A stretch of 64,000 bases of DNA from Streptomyces sp. TSRI0281 (lineage in GTDB: Bacteria > Actinomycetota > Actinomycetes > Streptomycetales > Streptomycetaceae). The position numbers were made by a program, and so were the translations under genes. The stretch spans positions 507,918-571,917 of the forward strand of contig NZ_LWLE01000012.1 in assembly GCF_001905125.1 (NCBI RefSeq), in the 5' to 3' direction. Below are positions 8,373 through 16,842 of this stretch, piece by piece. Each line of letters opens with the position of its first letter. Within the stretch, counting starts at the first letter, position 1. The notes beneath the pieces were generated by a model. That model made no database searches. It saw only the letters and a program-made list of their open reading frames with translations, and was not told the DNA's origin.

Positions 8373-9478
8373 CGGGCGGGCAGGCCGTCCTGGCGGCGGA
8401 TCCGCTCACCCTCGCCGACATCGAGGACCGGGCCCGTGTCGTGCTGGCGCCCGAGGTGTACGACTTCGTGGCCGGCGGAAGCGGCCGCGAGTCGACGCTG
8501 AACGCCAACCGGACCGCGTTCGACCGGTGTCACCTGGTCCCTCGCGTCCTGTCCGGGGTGGACACCGCCGACACCACGACCACCCTGCTGGGGGCGCCCG
8601 CGTCGATGCCCGTCGCGGTGGCGCCGATGGCGTTCCACTCGGTGGTGCACCCGGACGGCGAACCCGCGGTGTCCCGTGCGGCGGCCGCGGCCGGCATCCC
8701 CTTCACGGCGGCGACCCTGGCCGGCTGCCCGCTGGACGAACTGTCCGGCTCCGGCGGTGACCTGTTCTTCCAGCTGTACTGGCTGCGCGACCGGGCCCGC
8801 ACCGAGTGGCTGATCGGTGAAGCCGAGCGGCTGGGCGCCCGCGCCCTGATCCTCACCGTGGACGTTCCGTTCATGGGCCGACGGCTGCGCGATCTGCGCA
8901 ACGGGTTCGCCGTGCCCGCGCACGCCGCACCGGTGAACCTGGCCGACACCCAACGCGGCGCCGGGCAGAGCGTCGGCGGGCACGCGGCTGCGGTGATCGA
9001 CCCCACACTGTCCTGGTCCGACCTGGACTGGGTCCGGCGACGGACGCGATTACCGCTGGTGCTCAAGGGAGTTCTCGACCCGGCGGACGCGCGGCGCGCG
9101 GTGGACCTCGGCGCGGACGGCCTGGTGGTGTCCAATCACGGCGGCCGGCAACTGGACGGCGCCGTACCCAGCCTGCTGGCCCTGCCCGCGATCCGGGACG
9201 AGGTCGGTGACGCGTGCGAGGTGCTGCTGGACAGCGGTGTGCGCAGCGGCACCGACGTGCTGCGCGCGCTGGCCCTCGGCGCATCCGGGGTGCTGCTCGG
9301 CCGGCCGGTCCTGTGGGGACTGGCCACCGGCGGCGAGCAGGGCGTGACCGCGGCGCTGGAACTGCTGCGCACCGAACTAGAGGTGTCGATGGCCCTCGCC
9401 GGTGCGCCGCACGTGGCCGCGGCCGGGCGGCTGGGCGTGCGATGGGCGCCCGGAACGAACGAACGGGAGGAGCGATGA
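8369..9478 (+). CDS. hmo: 4-hydroxymandelate oxidase (FMN-dependent)
   Basis: A 369-residue member of the FMN-dependent alpha-hydroxy-acid oxidase family (glycolate oxidase / mandelate dehydrogenase fold). Visible hallmarks are VAPMAFHS near the flavin site, FQLYWLRDR, LKGVLDPADA with the conserved lysine, and the SNHGGRQLDGA loop carrying the active-site histidine and arginine. In Hpg pathways this enzyme oxidises 4-hydroxymandelate to 4-hydroxyphenylglyoxylate. The start GTG overlaps the hmaS stop, and its own stop overlaps the hpgT ATG. One in-frame TTA codon (9050-9052) is present, so translation may depend on the bldA tRNA. Confidence 0.92.
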   Translation: MTGGQAVLAADPLTLADIEDRARVVLAPEVYDFVAGGSGRESTLNANRTAFDRCHLVPRVLSGVDTADTTTTLLGAPASMPVAVAPMAFHSVVHPDGEPAVSRAAAAAGIPFTAATLAGCPLDELSGSGGDLFFQLYWLRDRARTEWLIGEAERLGARALILTVDVPFMGRRLRDLRNGFAVPAHAAPVNLADTQRGAGQSVGGHAAAVIDPTLSWSDLDWVRRRTRLPLVLKGVLDPADARRAVDLGADGLVVSNHGGRQLDGAVPSLLALPAIRDEVGDACEVLLDSGVRSGTDVLRALALGASGVLLGRPVLWGLATGGEQGVTAALELLRTELEVSMALAGAPHVAAAGRLGVRWAPGTNEREER

Positions 9479-10803
9479 CTGAGTCGTCCCCGGCCCGGAC
9501 GGCACGCCCCGGCGCGGTGATGGACCTGGCCGACCTGCACGGGTCGCTGTCCGATCCGGCGCTGCTGTCGATGAACCTGCTGAACGAGGTGTCCGACCGC
9601 TACCCGGACGCGGTCTCCTTCGCGGCCGGACGGCCGGACCCGGGCACTTTCTCGGTGGAGGACGTCCACCGCTTTCTGCGTACCTGGACCGCGTACGTCA
9701 CCGACGGCACGCCCCACGGCGCGGAGGTGGCCCGCAACCGGCTCTACCAGTACGGCGGAACGAAAGGGGTGATCCAGGACCTGGTGGCCCGCAACCTGGT
9801 GACCGACGAGAACATCCACGTCGACCCGGAGTCGATCCTGGTGACCGTCGGCTGTCAGGAGGCCATGGTCCTGGTGCTGCGCGCGCTGCGCGCCGACGAC
9901 CGCGATGTGCTCCTGGCCACCTCACCGGCCTATGTGGGCATCACCGGCGCGGCCCGTCTGGTCGATATGCCGGTCGTGCCGGTCGACAGCGGCTCCGGCG
10001 GCATCGACCTGGACGACCTGGCGGCCAAGGTACGCGGCGCACGCGAGGCCGGACTGCGGCCCCGGGCCTGCTATCTGGTGCCCGATTTCGCCAATCCGAC
10101 CGGGCTGAGTCTCGACGTACCGACCCGGCACCGGTTGCTGGAACTGGCCGCGGAGCTGGACATCCTGCTCATCGAGGACAACCCGTACGGCTTCTTCGGT
10201 GACGGCGCGCCCCCGAAGCCGACGCTCAAGTCGCTGGACACGGGCCATCGGGTCGTCTACCTCGGCTCGTACGCCAAGACCGCCCTGCCCGGCGCCCGGA
10301 TCGGGTTCGTGGTGGCGGAGCAGCCGGTCGTGCGGGACGGAGAGCTCGTCGGCACCCTCGCCGACGAGCTCTCGAAGATCAAGAGCATGATCACGGTCAA
10401 TACCCCGCCGATCGCGCAGGCGGTCATCGGCGGCAGGCTGCTGGAGAGCGACTTCGCTCTGCGCGAGGCGAACCGGGACGCCACCGCGCGGTACGGACAG
10501 CGGCTGCGGCATCTGCTCGACGGGCTGGCCGCGCGGTTCCCGACAACGTCGCCGGTCACCTGGAACCGACCGGACGGCGGATTCTTCCTGGTCGTCACGG
10601 TGCCGTTCGTCGCCGACGACGACCTGCTCGCCTACTCGGCCAAGCGGCACAAGGTCATCTGGACGCCGATGCACCACTTCTACGCGGCAGGGGGCGGTCT
10701 GCGACAGCTGCGACTGTCCTGCAGCTCGCTCACGCCGGAGAAGATCGACCTCGGTCTGGACCGGTTCGCTTCGCTGGTGACCGATCTTCTGGAGAGGACC
10801 TGA
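9475..10803 (+). CDS. hpgT: 4-hydroxyphenylglycine aminotransferase
   Basis: A 442-residue fold-type I PLP aminotransferase (AAT_I, related to 2-aminoadipate and aromatic aminotransferases). Visible motifs include QYGGTKG, VPDFANPTG, IEDNPYGFF and the PLP-lysine region YLGSYAKTALPGARIGF. In Hpg biosynthesis HpgT aminates 4-hydroxyphenylglyoxylate, with tyrosine as donor, to give Hpg and regenerate 4-hydroxyphenylpyruvate. ATG 9475 follows GGGAGGAGCG and overlaps the hmo stop. With hmaS and hmo it completes the three-gene Hpg set; prephenate dehydrogenase is not in the window. No 3,5-dihydroxyphenylglycine genes were seen. Confidence 0.9.
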   Translation: MTESSPARTARPGAVMDLADLHGSLSDPALLSMNLLNEVSDRYPDAVSFAAGRPDPGTFSVEDVHRFLRTWTAYVTDGTPHGAEVARNRLYQYGGTKGVIQDLVARNLVTDENIHVDPESILVTVGCQEAMVLVLRALRADDRDVLLATSPAYVGITGAARLVDMPVVPVDSGSGGIDLDDLAAKVRGAREAGLRPRACYLVPDFANPTGLSLDVPTRHRLLELAAELDILLIEDNPYGFFGDGAPPKPTLKSLDTGHRVVYLGSYAKTALPGARIGFVVAEQPVVRDGELVGTLADELSKIKSMITVNTPPIAQAVIGGRLLESDFALREANRDATARYGQRLRHLLDGLAARFPTTSPVTWNRPDGGFFLVVTVPFVADDDLLAYSAKRHKVIWTPMHHFYAAGGGLRQLRLSCSSLTPEKIDLGLDRFASLVTDLLERT

Positions 10804-10808
10804 GAACC

Positions 10809-11876
10809 ATGAGAGCGCTGACGGTAAATGACCGGATCATTTCGGACGAGACCGACGCCTATGTGATCGCCGAGATCGGCCACAACCACGAGGGCGATCT
10901 CGGCAAGGCGGAGGAGTTGGTACGTCAGGCAGCCGCGGCCGGGGCCAGTGCGGTCAAGCTGCAGAAGCGCAACAACCGCTCGCTCTACACCAGGGCGATG
11001 TTCGACTCCCCCTACACCGGACGCAACAGCTTCGGCCCGACGTACGGAGCGCATCGCGAGTTCCTGGAGTTCGGCACCCACGAGTACACGTATCTCCAGC
11101 AGCTGTCGGCCGAACTGCGCGTGGACTTCATCGCGACCGCCTTCGACTTCGCCAGCGTGGACTTCCTGGCCGAACTCGGTGTGCCGGCGATCAAGATCGC
11201 GTCCGGGGACATCAGGAACACCCCCCTGCTCGCCTACGCGGCGAAGGTGGGCAAGCCGCTGATCGTGAGTACCGGTGGTGCCGACATGGAGGCCGTACGG
11301 CGCGCCTGCGGCACCGTGCTGCCGATCAACCCGGACCTCGCGCTGCTGCAGTGCACGGCGATGTACCCGGCCGAACCGGAGGCGTTGAACCTGGCGGTGC
11401 TGAGCACCTACCGGGCCGAGTTCCCGGAGACGGTGGTCGGTTTCTCCGGGCACGACCTCGGCCCGTGGGCCGCCTGGACCGCGTACGCGCTCGGCGCCCG
11501 GGTGGTGGAGAAGCATGTCACTCTCGACCGCACCCGGCCCGGCAGCGACCACAAGTTCTCGCTGGAGCAGGCGGACATGGCCGAAATGGTCGACGGGCTG
11601 CGCCGGGTGCGGCGCTCGCTGGGCGGCCGGGACAAGCAGGTCCTGCCGGGCGAGCGGCCCGCGGTCACCAAGATGGGCAAGAAGCTGGTCGCCCAACGGG
11701 ACCTGCCGGCAGGCCACCGCCTCACCCTGGAGGACGTGGCGATCAAGTCGCCGGGCGACGGGCTGACTCCCGACCGGCTCGCCGACGTGGTGGGCCGCCA
11801 CCTCGGCGGGCCGCTGACGGCCGACGCCGACATCACCCTGGACGGTCTGGTGGACGGCGATGCCGACCGCGATTGA
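10809..11876 (+). CDS. NeuB-family ulosonic acid synthase-like protein
   Basis: A 355-residue protein of the N-acetylneuraminate synthase (NeuB/SpsE) family. It has the TIM-barrel signatures IAEIGHNHEGD, VKLQKRN, IKIASGDI, VGFSGHD and EKHVTLDRTRPGSDHKFSLE, then a C-terminal SAF (antifreeze-like) domain from about residue 285 (KLVAQRDLPAGHRLTLEDVAIKSPG). The family condenses phosphoenolpyruvate with an aldose to a 3-deoxy-2-ulosonic acid. It starts five bases after hpgT in the same operon. No CMP-sugar synthetase (NeuA type) is visible, so the product is unlikely to be destined for a glycan through CMP activation. The actual acceptor sugar is unknown. Confidence 0.85.
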   Translation: MRALTVNDRIISDETDAYVIAEIGHNHEGDLGKAEELVRQAAAAGASAVKLQKRNNRSLYTRAMFDSPYTGRNSFGPTYGAHREFLEFGTHEYTYLQQLSAELRVDFIATAFDFASVDFLAELGVPAIKIASGDIRNTPLLAYAAKVGKPLIVSTGGADMEAVRRACGTVLPINPDLALLQCTAMYPAEPEALNLAVLSTYRAEFPETVVGFSGHDLGPWAAWTAYALGARVVEKHVTLDRTRPGSDHKFSLEQADMAEMVDGLRRVRRSLGGRDKQVLPGERPAVTKMGKKLVAQRDLPAGHRLTLEDVAIKSPGDGLTPDRLADVVGRHLGGPLTADADITLDGLVDGDADRD

Positions 11877-12669
11877 CCTGACCGGATCGGTCGCCGTCGT
11901 GACCGGGGTGTCCGGACGGCTCGGCGCCGTATGGGTGGACGCCCTGCTGGGCGCCGGTGCCGATGTGCTGGGCCTGGATGTGCGGGACACCCGCGGGCCG
12001 GAGCTGCGGGCGGTGCTGGACCACCACGACCCGAAGCGGTTCGCGACGGTGGTCGCGGACATCACCGACACCGGCAGCCTGCGCCGCGCGCTCGACGACT
12101 GTCTCGAACTGGCCGGCGAGCCGACCATTCTGATCAACAACGCCGGGGTCGACAGTCCACCGTCGGACCGGGGCGCCAGCTGGCGCTTCGAGGACATCCC
12201 GGACGAGGTGTCCGGCGGCATACTCGCGGTCAACGCCCAGGGGACGCTGCGGATGTGCCAGGTGTTCGGGTCGTGGATGGCCCGGCACGGCGGCGGTTCC
12301 ATCATCAATATCGGATCGATGTACGGCGGCCTCGCGCCCGACCCCCGGATGTACGAGCACCTGCCGGTGGATCCGCCGTTCCTGAAACCGCCCGCGTACG
12401 GCATGTCCAAGGCCGGCGTCGCCTCGCTCACCCGGTACCTCGCGGCGCTGTGGGGGCCGGCCGGGGTGCGGGTCAACACCCTGTCGCCGGGCGGTGTCCT
12501 GGGCGCGCAGGACCCCGCGTTCCGGGAGAAGTTCCACGCCCGCGTGCCGCTGCGGCGCATGGCCCGCGCCGAGGATCTGACCGGACCGCTGCTGTTCCTC
12601 GCGTCCGACCTGAGCAGCTATGTCACCGGTACCGAACTCGCCGTGGACGGCGGGTTCGGCTGTTGGTGA
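11860..12669 (+). CDS. SDR-family oxidoreductase
   Basis: A 269-residue classical short-chain dehydrogenase. The cofactor motif TGVSGRLG is near residue 14, NNAGVD near 90, and the active-site Tyr and Lys lie in YGMSK near 182, followed by TLSPGGV and a C-terminal VDGGFGCW. The gene overlaps the neuB-like gene by 17 bp, indicating coupled expression. SDR enzymes of this type are frequent companions of NeuB genes in ulosonic-acid loci, where they oxidise or reduce a sugar hydroxyl. The substrate is not known. Confidence 0.88.
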   Translation: MPTAIDLTGSVAVVTGVSGRLGAVWVDALLGAGADVLGLDVRDTRGPELRAVLDHHDPKRFATVVADITDTGSLRRALDDCLELAGEPTILINNAGVDSPPSDRGASWRFEDIPDEVSGGILAVNAQGTLRMCQVFGSWMARHGGGSIINIGSMYGGLAPDPRMYEHLPVDPPFLKPPAYGMSKAGVASLTRYLAALWGPAGVRVNTLSPGGVLGAQDPAFREKFHARVPLRRMARAEDLTGPLLFLASDLSSYVTGTELAVDGGFGCW

Positions 12670-12695
12670 CACCGACCCCTCCACGAGGAGAAGCC

Positions 12696-14657
12696 ATGGA
12701 CAGCTCCTTGGCCTGGATACCGCGCACCGAGTTCGAGCGCGTCCTGGGCCATGTCGACGATCCGTACGACAGGGCCCTCGCCTTCACAGCGATGTCCCGG
12801 ATCAACACCCTCTACATGATCGCGCGTGCCGGGTCGGGCCACATCGGTTCCAGCTTCAGCGCCGCCGACGTGGTCAGCTGGCTGTTGCTGGAGGAGCTCG
12901 ACCAGCCGTTCGAAGCCGACGGCGATGTGTACTTCTCGTCCAAGGGGCACGACGCGCCCGGACTGTACGCCGCGATGATCGCGCTCGGGCAGCTGGACGA
13001 GGACCTCCTGCACCGGCTGCGGCGGATCGACGGGCTGCCCGGTCACCCTGACGTCGGCACCCCGGGAATGCCCTTCAACACCGGTTCCCTGGGCATGGGC
13101 ATCTCCAAGGCGAAGGGCCTGATCCTCGCCCATCGCCTGGCCGGCCGGGTCTCCCGGGTGGTGGTGATGACCGGGGACGGCGAACTGCAGGAGGGCCAGA
13201 ACTGGGAGGCGCTGCCCAGCGCCGCGCGGTACGGGATGGGCGAGCTGACCGTGGTGGTCGACCACAACCGCCTGCAGTCCGACACCTTCGTCACCGACGT
13301 CAGCGACCTCGGTGACCTCTCGGGCAAGTTCACCGCCGCGGGCTGGGGCGTGCTGCACTGCGACGGGCACGATCCCCGGCAGCTGGAGAAGGCGTTCGCC
13401 CGCCGCGCCGAGGACTACCCGGAGCAGCCCGTGGTGATCGTCGCGGCAACGGTGAAGGGCGGCGGATGCCCCACGTTCGCCGCGACCTCGATGGCACCCG
13501 GCGAATGGCGCTACCGCCACCACAGCGGTGCGCCGAGCCCGCAGGACTACCGCTCCGCGCACCAGGAGCTGACCGACACCGCCGACGGGATACTCCGCAG
13601 TCACGGCCTGTCGCCCCTCCGGCAGGTCCTGCGAACGCTGGACCTGCCGGTGAAACCGGCCGGGGTGCGGCTGCCCGAGCTGTACGGCCGACTCCTCACC
13701 GAGGCGGCACACGACGATCCGCGGATCGTCGCGCTCGACGGCGACCTGGTGCTCGACACCGGCCTGATCCCGTTCCGTGAGGCCCACCCGGACCGTTTCG
13801 TCGAATGCGGCATCGCCGAGCAGGACATGGTCTCGATGGCGGGCGGACTGGCGGCCGGGGGTCTGCGGCCATTCGTGCACTCCTTCTCCTGCTTCCTGCA
13901 CGCGCGCCCCAACGAGCACATCTACAACAACGCCACCGAGCGGCGGCCGGTGGTGTATGTCGGCTCGCTCGCCGGGCTGCTGCCCGCCGGGCCCGGACAT
14001 TCGCACCAGGCGGTCCGCGACGTGTCGGCGCTGTGCGCCGTCCCCGGTCTGACCATCCTGGAACCGTCCCACCCGGCCCAGTTGGCCGCCGCCCTGCACT
14101 ACTGCCGCTCCACCTCGGACAGCGTCTACCTGCGGCTGTCCAGTCAACCGGTCCCCGCCGAACTGGCGGATCTGCCGCCCGCGCCCCTGGTGGCCGGCCA
14201 GGGCCGGGTACTGCGTACCGGCGGTCGGGCGGTTGTGTTCGGTGCCGGTCCGGTGGTCCTCGCGCAGCTGCTGGGCGCCGCCGACCTGCTCGCCGCACAG
14301 GGCATCGCGCTGACCGTGGTGGACCTGCCCTGGCACAACCGGGTCGACCCGGTGTGGCTGGGCGGGCTGCTGACCGGCACTTCGCACGTGTTCGTGGTCG
14401 AGCACCAGTACAGCAGCGGTGGCCAGGCCGACCTGATCGCCCGTCAGCTGATGGAGACGGGCGCCGGGGACGGGACCGCCTTCCGCGGCGTCGGTCTCAC
14501 GGACGTACCGCGCTGCGGCACCGACGCGGAAGTACTCGCCGCACACGGCATGGACGCATCGCACCTGGCACATCTGATCGGCGCGGACGTCCTGGACCGC
14601 ACCCGTACCACCCAACCGACGGGAGACACACCGTGGAAACTGTCCGCAACGAGCTGA
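12696..14657 (+). CDS. Single-chain transketolase-like enzyme
   Basis: A 653-residue thiamine-diphosphate enzyme holding both transketolase halves. The N-terminal half has SGHIGSSFSAADV and the ThDP/metal motif GDGELQEGQNWE (near 160). The C-terminal half has the pyrimidine-binding and transketolase_C regions (FVECGIAEQDMVSMAGGLAAGG near 370 and HNRVDP near 545). ATG 12696 follows CACGAGGAG; the frame is open much further upstream but overlaps the SDR gene, so that extension is not coding. It presumably shifts a two-carbon ketol unit to build or trim the sugar used by the NeuB-like enzyme. Primary-metabolism transketolase is unlikely because of the operon context and divergence. Confidence 0.87.
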   Translation: MDSSLAWIPRTEFERVLGHVDDPYDRALAFTAMSRINTLYMIARAGSGHIGSSFSAADVVSWLLLEELDQPFEADGDVYFSSKGHDAPGLYAAMIALGQLDEDLLHRLRRIDGLPGHPDVGTPGMPFNTGSLGMGISKAKGLILAHRLAGRVSRVVVMTGDGELQEGQNWEALPSAARYGMGELTVVVDHNRLQSDTFVTDVSDLGDLSGKFTAAGWGVLHCDGHDPRQLEKAFARRAEDYPEQPVVIVAATVKGGGCPTFAATSMAPGEWRYRHHSGAPSPQDYRSAHQELTDTADGILRSHGLSPLRQVLRTLDLPVKPAGVRLPELYGRLLTEAAHDDPRIVALDGDLVLDTGLIPFREAHPDRFVECGIAEQDMVSMAGGLAAGGLRPFVHSFSCFLHARPNEHIYNNATERRPVVYVGSLAGLLPAGPGHSHQAVRDVSALCAVPGLTILEPSHPAQLAAALHYCRSTSDSVYLRLSSQPVPAELADLPPAPLVAGQGRVLRTGGRAVVFGAGPVVLAQLLGAADLLAAQGIALTVVDLPWHNRVDPVWLGGLLTGTSHVFVVEHQYSSGGQADLIARQLMETGAGDGTAFRGVGLTDVPRCGTDAEVLAAHGMDASHLAHLIGADVLDRTRTTQPTGDTPWKLSATS

Positions 14658-15307
14658 ACCGCCCACCCGAGGAGATCGTCGAGGGCTTCCGGGCGGTGCT
14701 CGCCGAGTACAGCCCGAGCTGCCTGGTCACCGACGCCCGGCGGCGGGTCGGTGCGATCGGCGGGCTGCTGCCGGTGAAGCACCATCACAAGATCGCCGGA
14801 CCGGCGCTCACCGTCAATCTCTCGATCGACGACCTGGTCGACTGCATGCCGGTGCTGACCCGGGCGCAGCCGGGCGACGTGATCGTGGTGGCCTGCCACG
14901 GCACCACCCGCACCGCGATGTGGGGCGGCCTGATGTCCACCCTGTCGCGGCAGATCGGTCTGGCCGCCGGCATCGTCGACGGTGCCATCCGCGACGTCGA
15001 CGAGATCCGCGACCTGGACTTCCCGGTCTGGTACCGCAGCACCGTCCCGAGGCCCTCCCCGACCGCCGTGCACGACCGTACCGAGCCGGTCCAGGTGAAC
15101 GTGCCGGTGGTGATCGACGGTCAGGTGATCAACCCGGGGGACATCCTGGTCGCCGATGAGAACGGCATCGCGGTCGTACCGCAGGGCGAGGCCGAGACCG
15201 TGCTCGCCCGCACGAGGATGAACATCGACAGGGAGCGGGTGATCCGCGAGAAGATCGGCTCCGGTCTGTCGGTCGCCGAACTGATCGCCGAGTTCGGACA
15301 CCTGTGA
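14633..15307 (+). CDS. RraA / HMG-aldolase-like protein
   Basis: A 224-residue protein of the RraA / 4-hydroxy-4-methyl-2-oxoglutarate aldolase superfamily. The conserved stretch runs MWGGLMSTLSRQIGLAAGIVDGAIRD, where the Arg-Asp pair normally binds oxaloacetate or pyruvate and a metal, followed by NPGDILVADENGIAVVP. GTG 14633 gives a 25-bp overlap with the transketolase gene. Family members are either pyruvate-type aldolases or decarboxylases, or RNase E regulators; the sugar-acid context here argues for a carbon-carbon lyase or tautomerase role on a keto acid. Its exact reaction is unassigned. Confidence 0.85.
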   Translation: METVRNELNRPPEEIVEGFRAVLAEYSPSCLVTDARRRVGAIGGLLPVKHHHKIAGPALTVNLSIDDLVDCMPVLTRAQPGDVIVVACHGTTRTAMWGGLMSTLSRQIGLAAGIVDGAIRDVDEIRDLDFPVWYRSTVPRPSPTAVHDRTEPVQVNVPVVIDGQVINPGDILVADENGIAVVPQGEAETVLARTRMNIDRERVIREKIGSGLSVAELIAEFGHL

Positions 15308-16197
15308 TGCGCGTCTACCTCACCGGCGCGGACGGGATGCTGGGCACCGCGCTGCGGCAGGAGCTCGCGACGCGGCCGGAAACCGCCCACTGGCCGGTCC
15401 TCGGGGTGTCCCTCTCCGACTTCGACATCGGCGACGAGACCGCCGTCCGGGACTCGATCGCCGATTTCAGGCCCGACGTGGTGGTGCACACCGCCGCGAA
15501 CGCGGTGGTGGACTCCTGCGAGCGGGACCCGGCGACGGCCCTGCGCGTCAACGTGGGCGGCACCCATCACGTCGCGGAGGCCTGCCGGCGGAACGGCAGT
15601 CGGCTGATCTACATCTCCAGCGACTACGTGTTCGACGGCCGGGCGCCCGGGCCGGCCGGGTACAACGAGGAAGACATACCCGCCCCGGTCAGCGTGTACG
15701 GGCTGAGCAAACTGGCCGGTGAGCGGATCGTCGAGGCCGTGCCCGACCACCTCGTGGTGCGCACGTCCTGGCTGTACGGCGGCAGCGACCCACGCCTGGA
15801 CCAAGTGGTCGCCGCCGCCCGGGAGTTCCTCGACGGCGGCCGGCCTCGACTGATCGACGACCAGTTCAGCAGCCCGACCTACGTCCCCGACCTGGCGTCC
15901 GCGCTCGTACGGCTGCTGCCCGGCGCACTGGCCGTCCGCGGCCTGCTGCACATCGCCAACCGGGGCCGGGCGAGCTGGTACCAGGTGGGTCTGGCACTCG
16001 CCGAACGTCTCGGCACCGCCCACCCGGTGCCGATGTCCATGGCCGACGCCGGTTTCTTCGGCGGCCGGCCGCGCGACTCACGCCTGGACAGCACCCGCGC
16101 GGCGGCCTTCGTGCACGCGATGCCGCACTGGACCGACGCCCTCTCCCGGTACTGCGCCCGGCTCACCGCTGTCGACCGAGGGCCGGTGAACCACTGA
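15307..16197 (+). CDS. RmlD-like NAD(P)-dependent sugar reductase
   Basis: A 296-residue extended-SDR protein resembling dTDP-4-dehydrorhamnose reductase. It has the N-terminal cofactor motif TGADGMLG, VVHTAANAVVDSCE, ISSDYVFDG, and the catalytic YGLSK near residue 140. The ATG at 15307 overlaps the preceding stop (TGATG); GTG 15304 is an alternative. No dTDP-glucose synthase or dehydratase genes are present, so the substrate is probably not a dTDP sugar but an intermediate of the NeuB/transketolase route. Reduction of a keto group is the expected chemistry. Confidence 0.85.
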   Translation: MRVYLTGADGMLGTALRQELATRPETAHWPVLGVSLSDFDIGDETAVRDSIADFRPDVVVHTAANAVVDSCERDPATALRVNVGGTHHVAEACRRNGSRLIYISSDYVFDGRAPGPAGYNEEDIPAPVSVYGLSKLAGERIVEAVPDHLVVRTSWLYGGSDPRLDQVVAAAREFLDGGRPRLIDDQFSSPTYVPDLASALVRLLPGALAVRGLLHIANRGRASWYQVGLALAERLGTAHPVPMSMADAGFFGGRPRDSRLDSTRAAAFVHAMPHWTDALSRYCARLTAVDRGPVNH

Positions 16198-16841
16198 TGC
16201 CCACGCCGTTCCTGCTGCTGGACTTCGACGGTGTGGTGTGCGACACCGAACGGGCCGCGCTGCTGGCCTGGCAGGACCTCTACGACCGGCTCGCGGTGCC
16301 CCTGAGCGGCGAGGTACGGGCCAGGATGCTCGGCAACTCGGCCGGAGCCCGGGTCGCGCTGGCCGACCTGGCCGCCCGGCTGGGCCGGCCGGTCGGGGAC
16401 GACGAGTGGGCCTGGCAGCGGCAGCGGCGGACCGCCCGGTGCGCCGCCGCGCCGGCCCGGCCCGGCGTGGACCGGCTGCTGTCCACCGCCGAGGGTGCCG
16501 CGATCGTGTCCAGCAGCCCGAGCGCCTGGGTGGAGGAACACCTGCGGCGGCTCGGGCTGCGGCACCGCTTCGACTTCCTCGTGACCGGCGACGACACCGA
16601 CCGGCACAAGCCCGAACCGGACCTGTATCTGCTCGCGCTGGAACGCGCCGGGGTGGGTGCCGACGACGCGTTGGCCGTCGAGGACTCCCCGATGGGGGTC
16701 CGCGCCGCCCAGGCCGCCGGTCTGCGCTGTGTGGCGGTGCCCTGGGAACCGGCCGGGGCAGCCGGACTGGCCGGTGCCGACGCGGTGCTGACCAGCCTGA
16801 GCGAGCTGGATCCGCGGCGCTACCAGCGTAACGAGGTGTGA
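16197..16841 (+). CDS. HAD-superfamily phosphatase (beta-phosphoglucomutase type)
   Basis: A 214-residue HAD hydrolase. Motif I is LLDFDGVVCDTE with the catalytic aspartates (residues 9 and 11), motif II is the serine in IVSSSPS, motif III is the lysine in HKPEPDLY, and motif IV is VEDSPMGV. Size and cap type match the beta-PGM/phosphoglycolate phosphatase group. The gene is translationally coupled to the RmlD-like gene through TGATG. In the operon it could remove a phosphate from a sugar or 3-deoxy-ulosonate phosphate before reduction or amination. A mutase function is possible but less likely here. Confidence 0.88.
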   Translation: MPTPFLLLDFDGVVCDTERAALLAWQDLYDRLAVPLSGEVRARMLGNSAGARVALADLAARLGRPVGDDEWAWQRQRRTARCAAAPARPGVDRLLSTAEGAAIVSSSPSAWVEEHLRRLGLRHRFDFLVTGDDTDRHKPEPDLYLLALERAGVGADDALAVEDSPMGVRAAQAAGLRCVAVPWEPAGAAGLAGADAVLTSLSELDPRRYQRNEV

Positions 16842-16842
16842 C

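Noticed and set aside
11931..12695. N-terminal extension of the transketolase frame
   Set aside because: It overlaps the SDR gene out of frame and is Arg/Gly-rich; ATG 12696 with CACGAGGAG is the real start.
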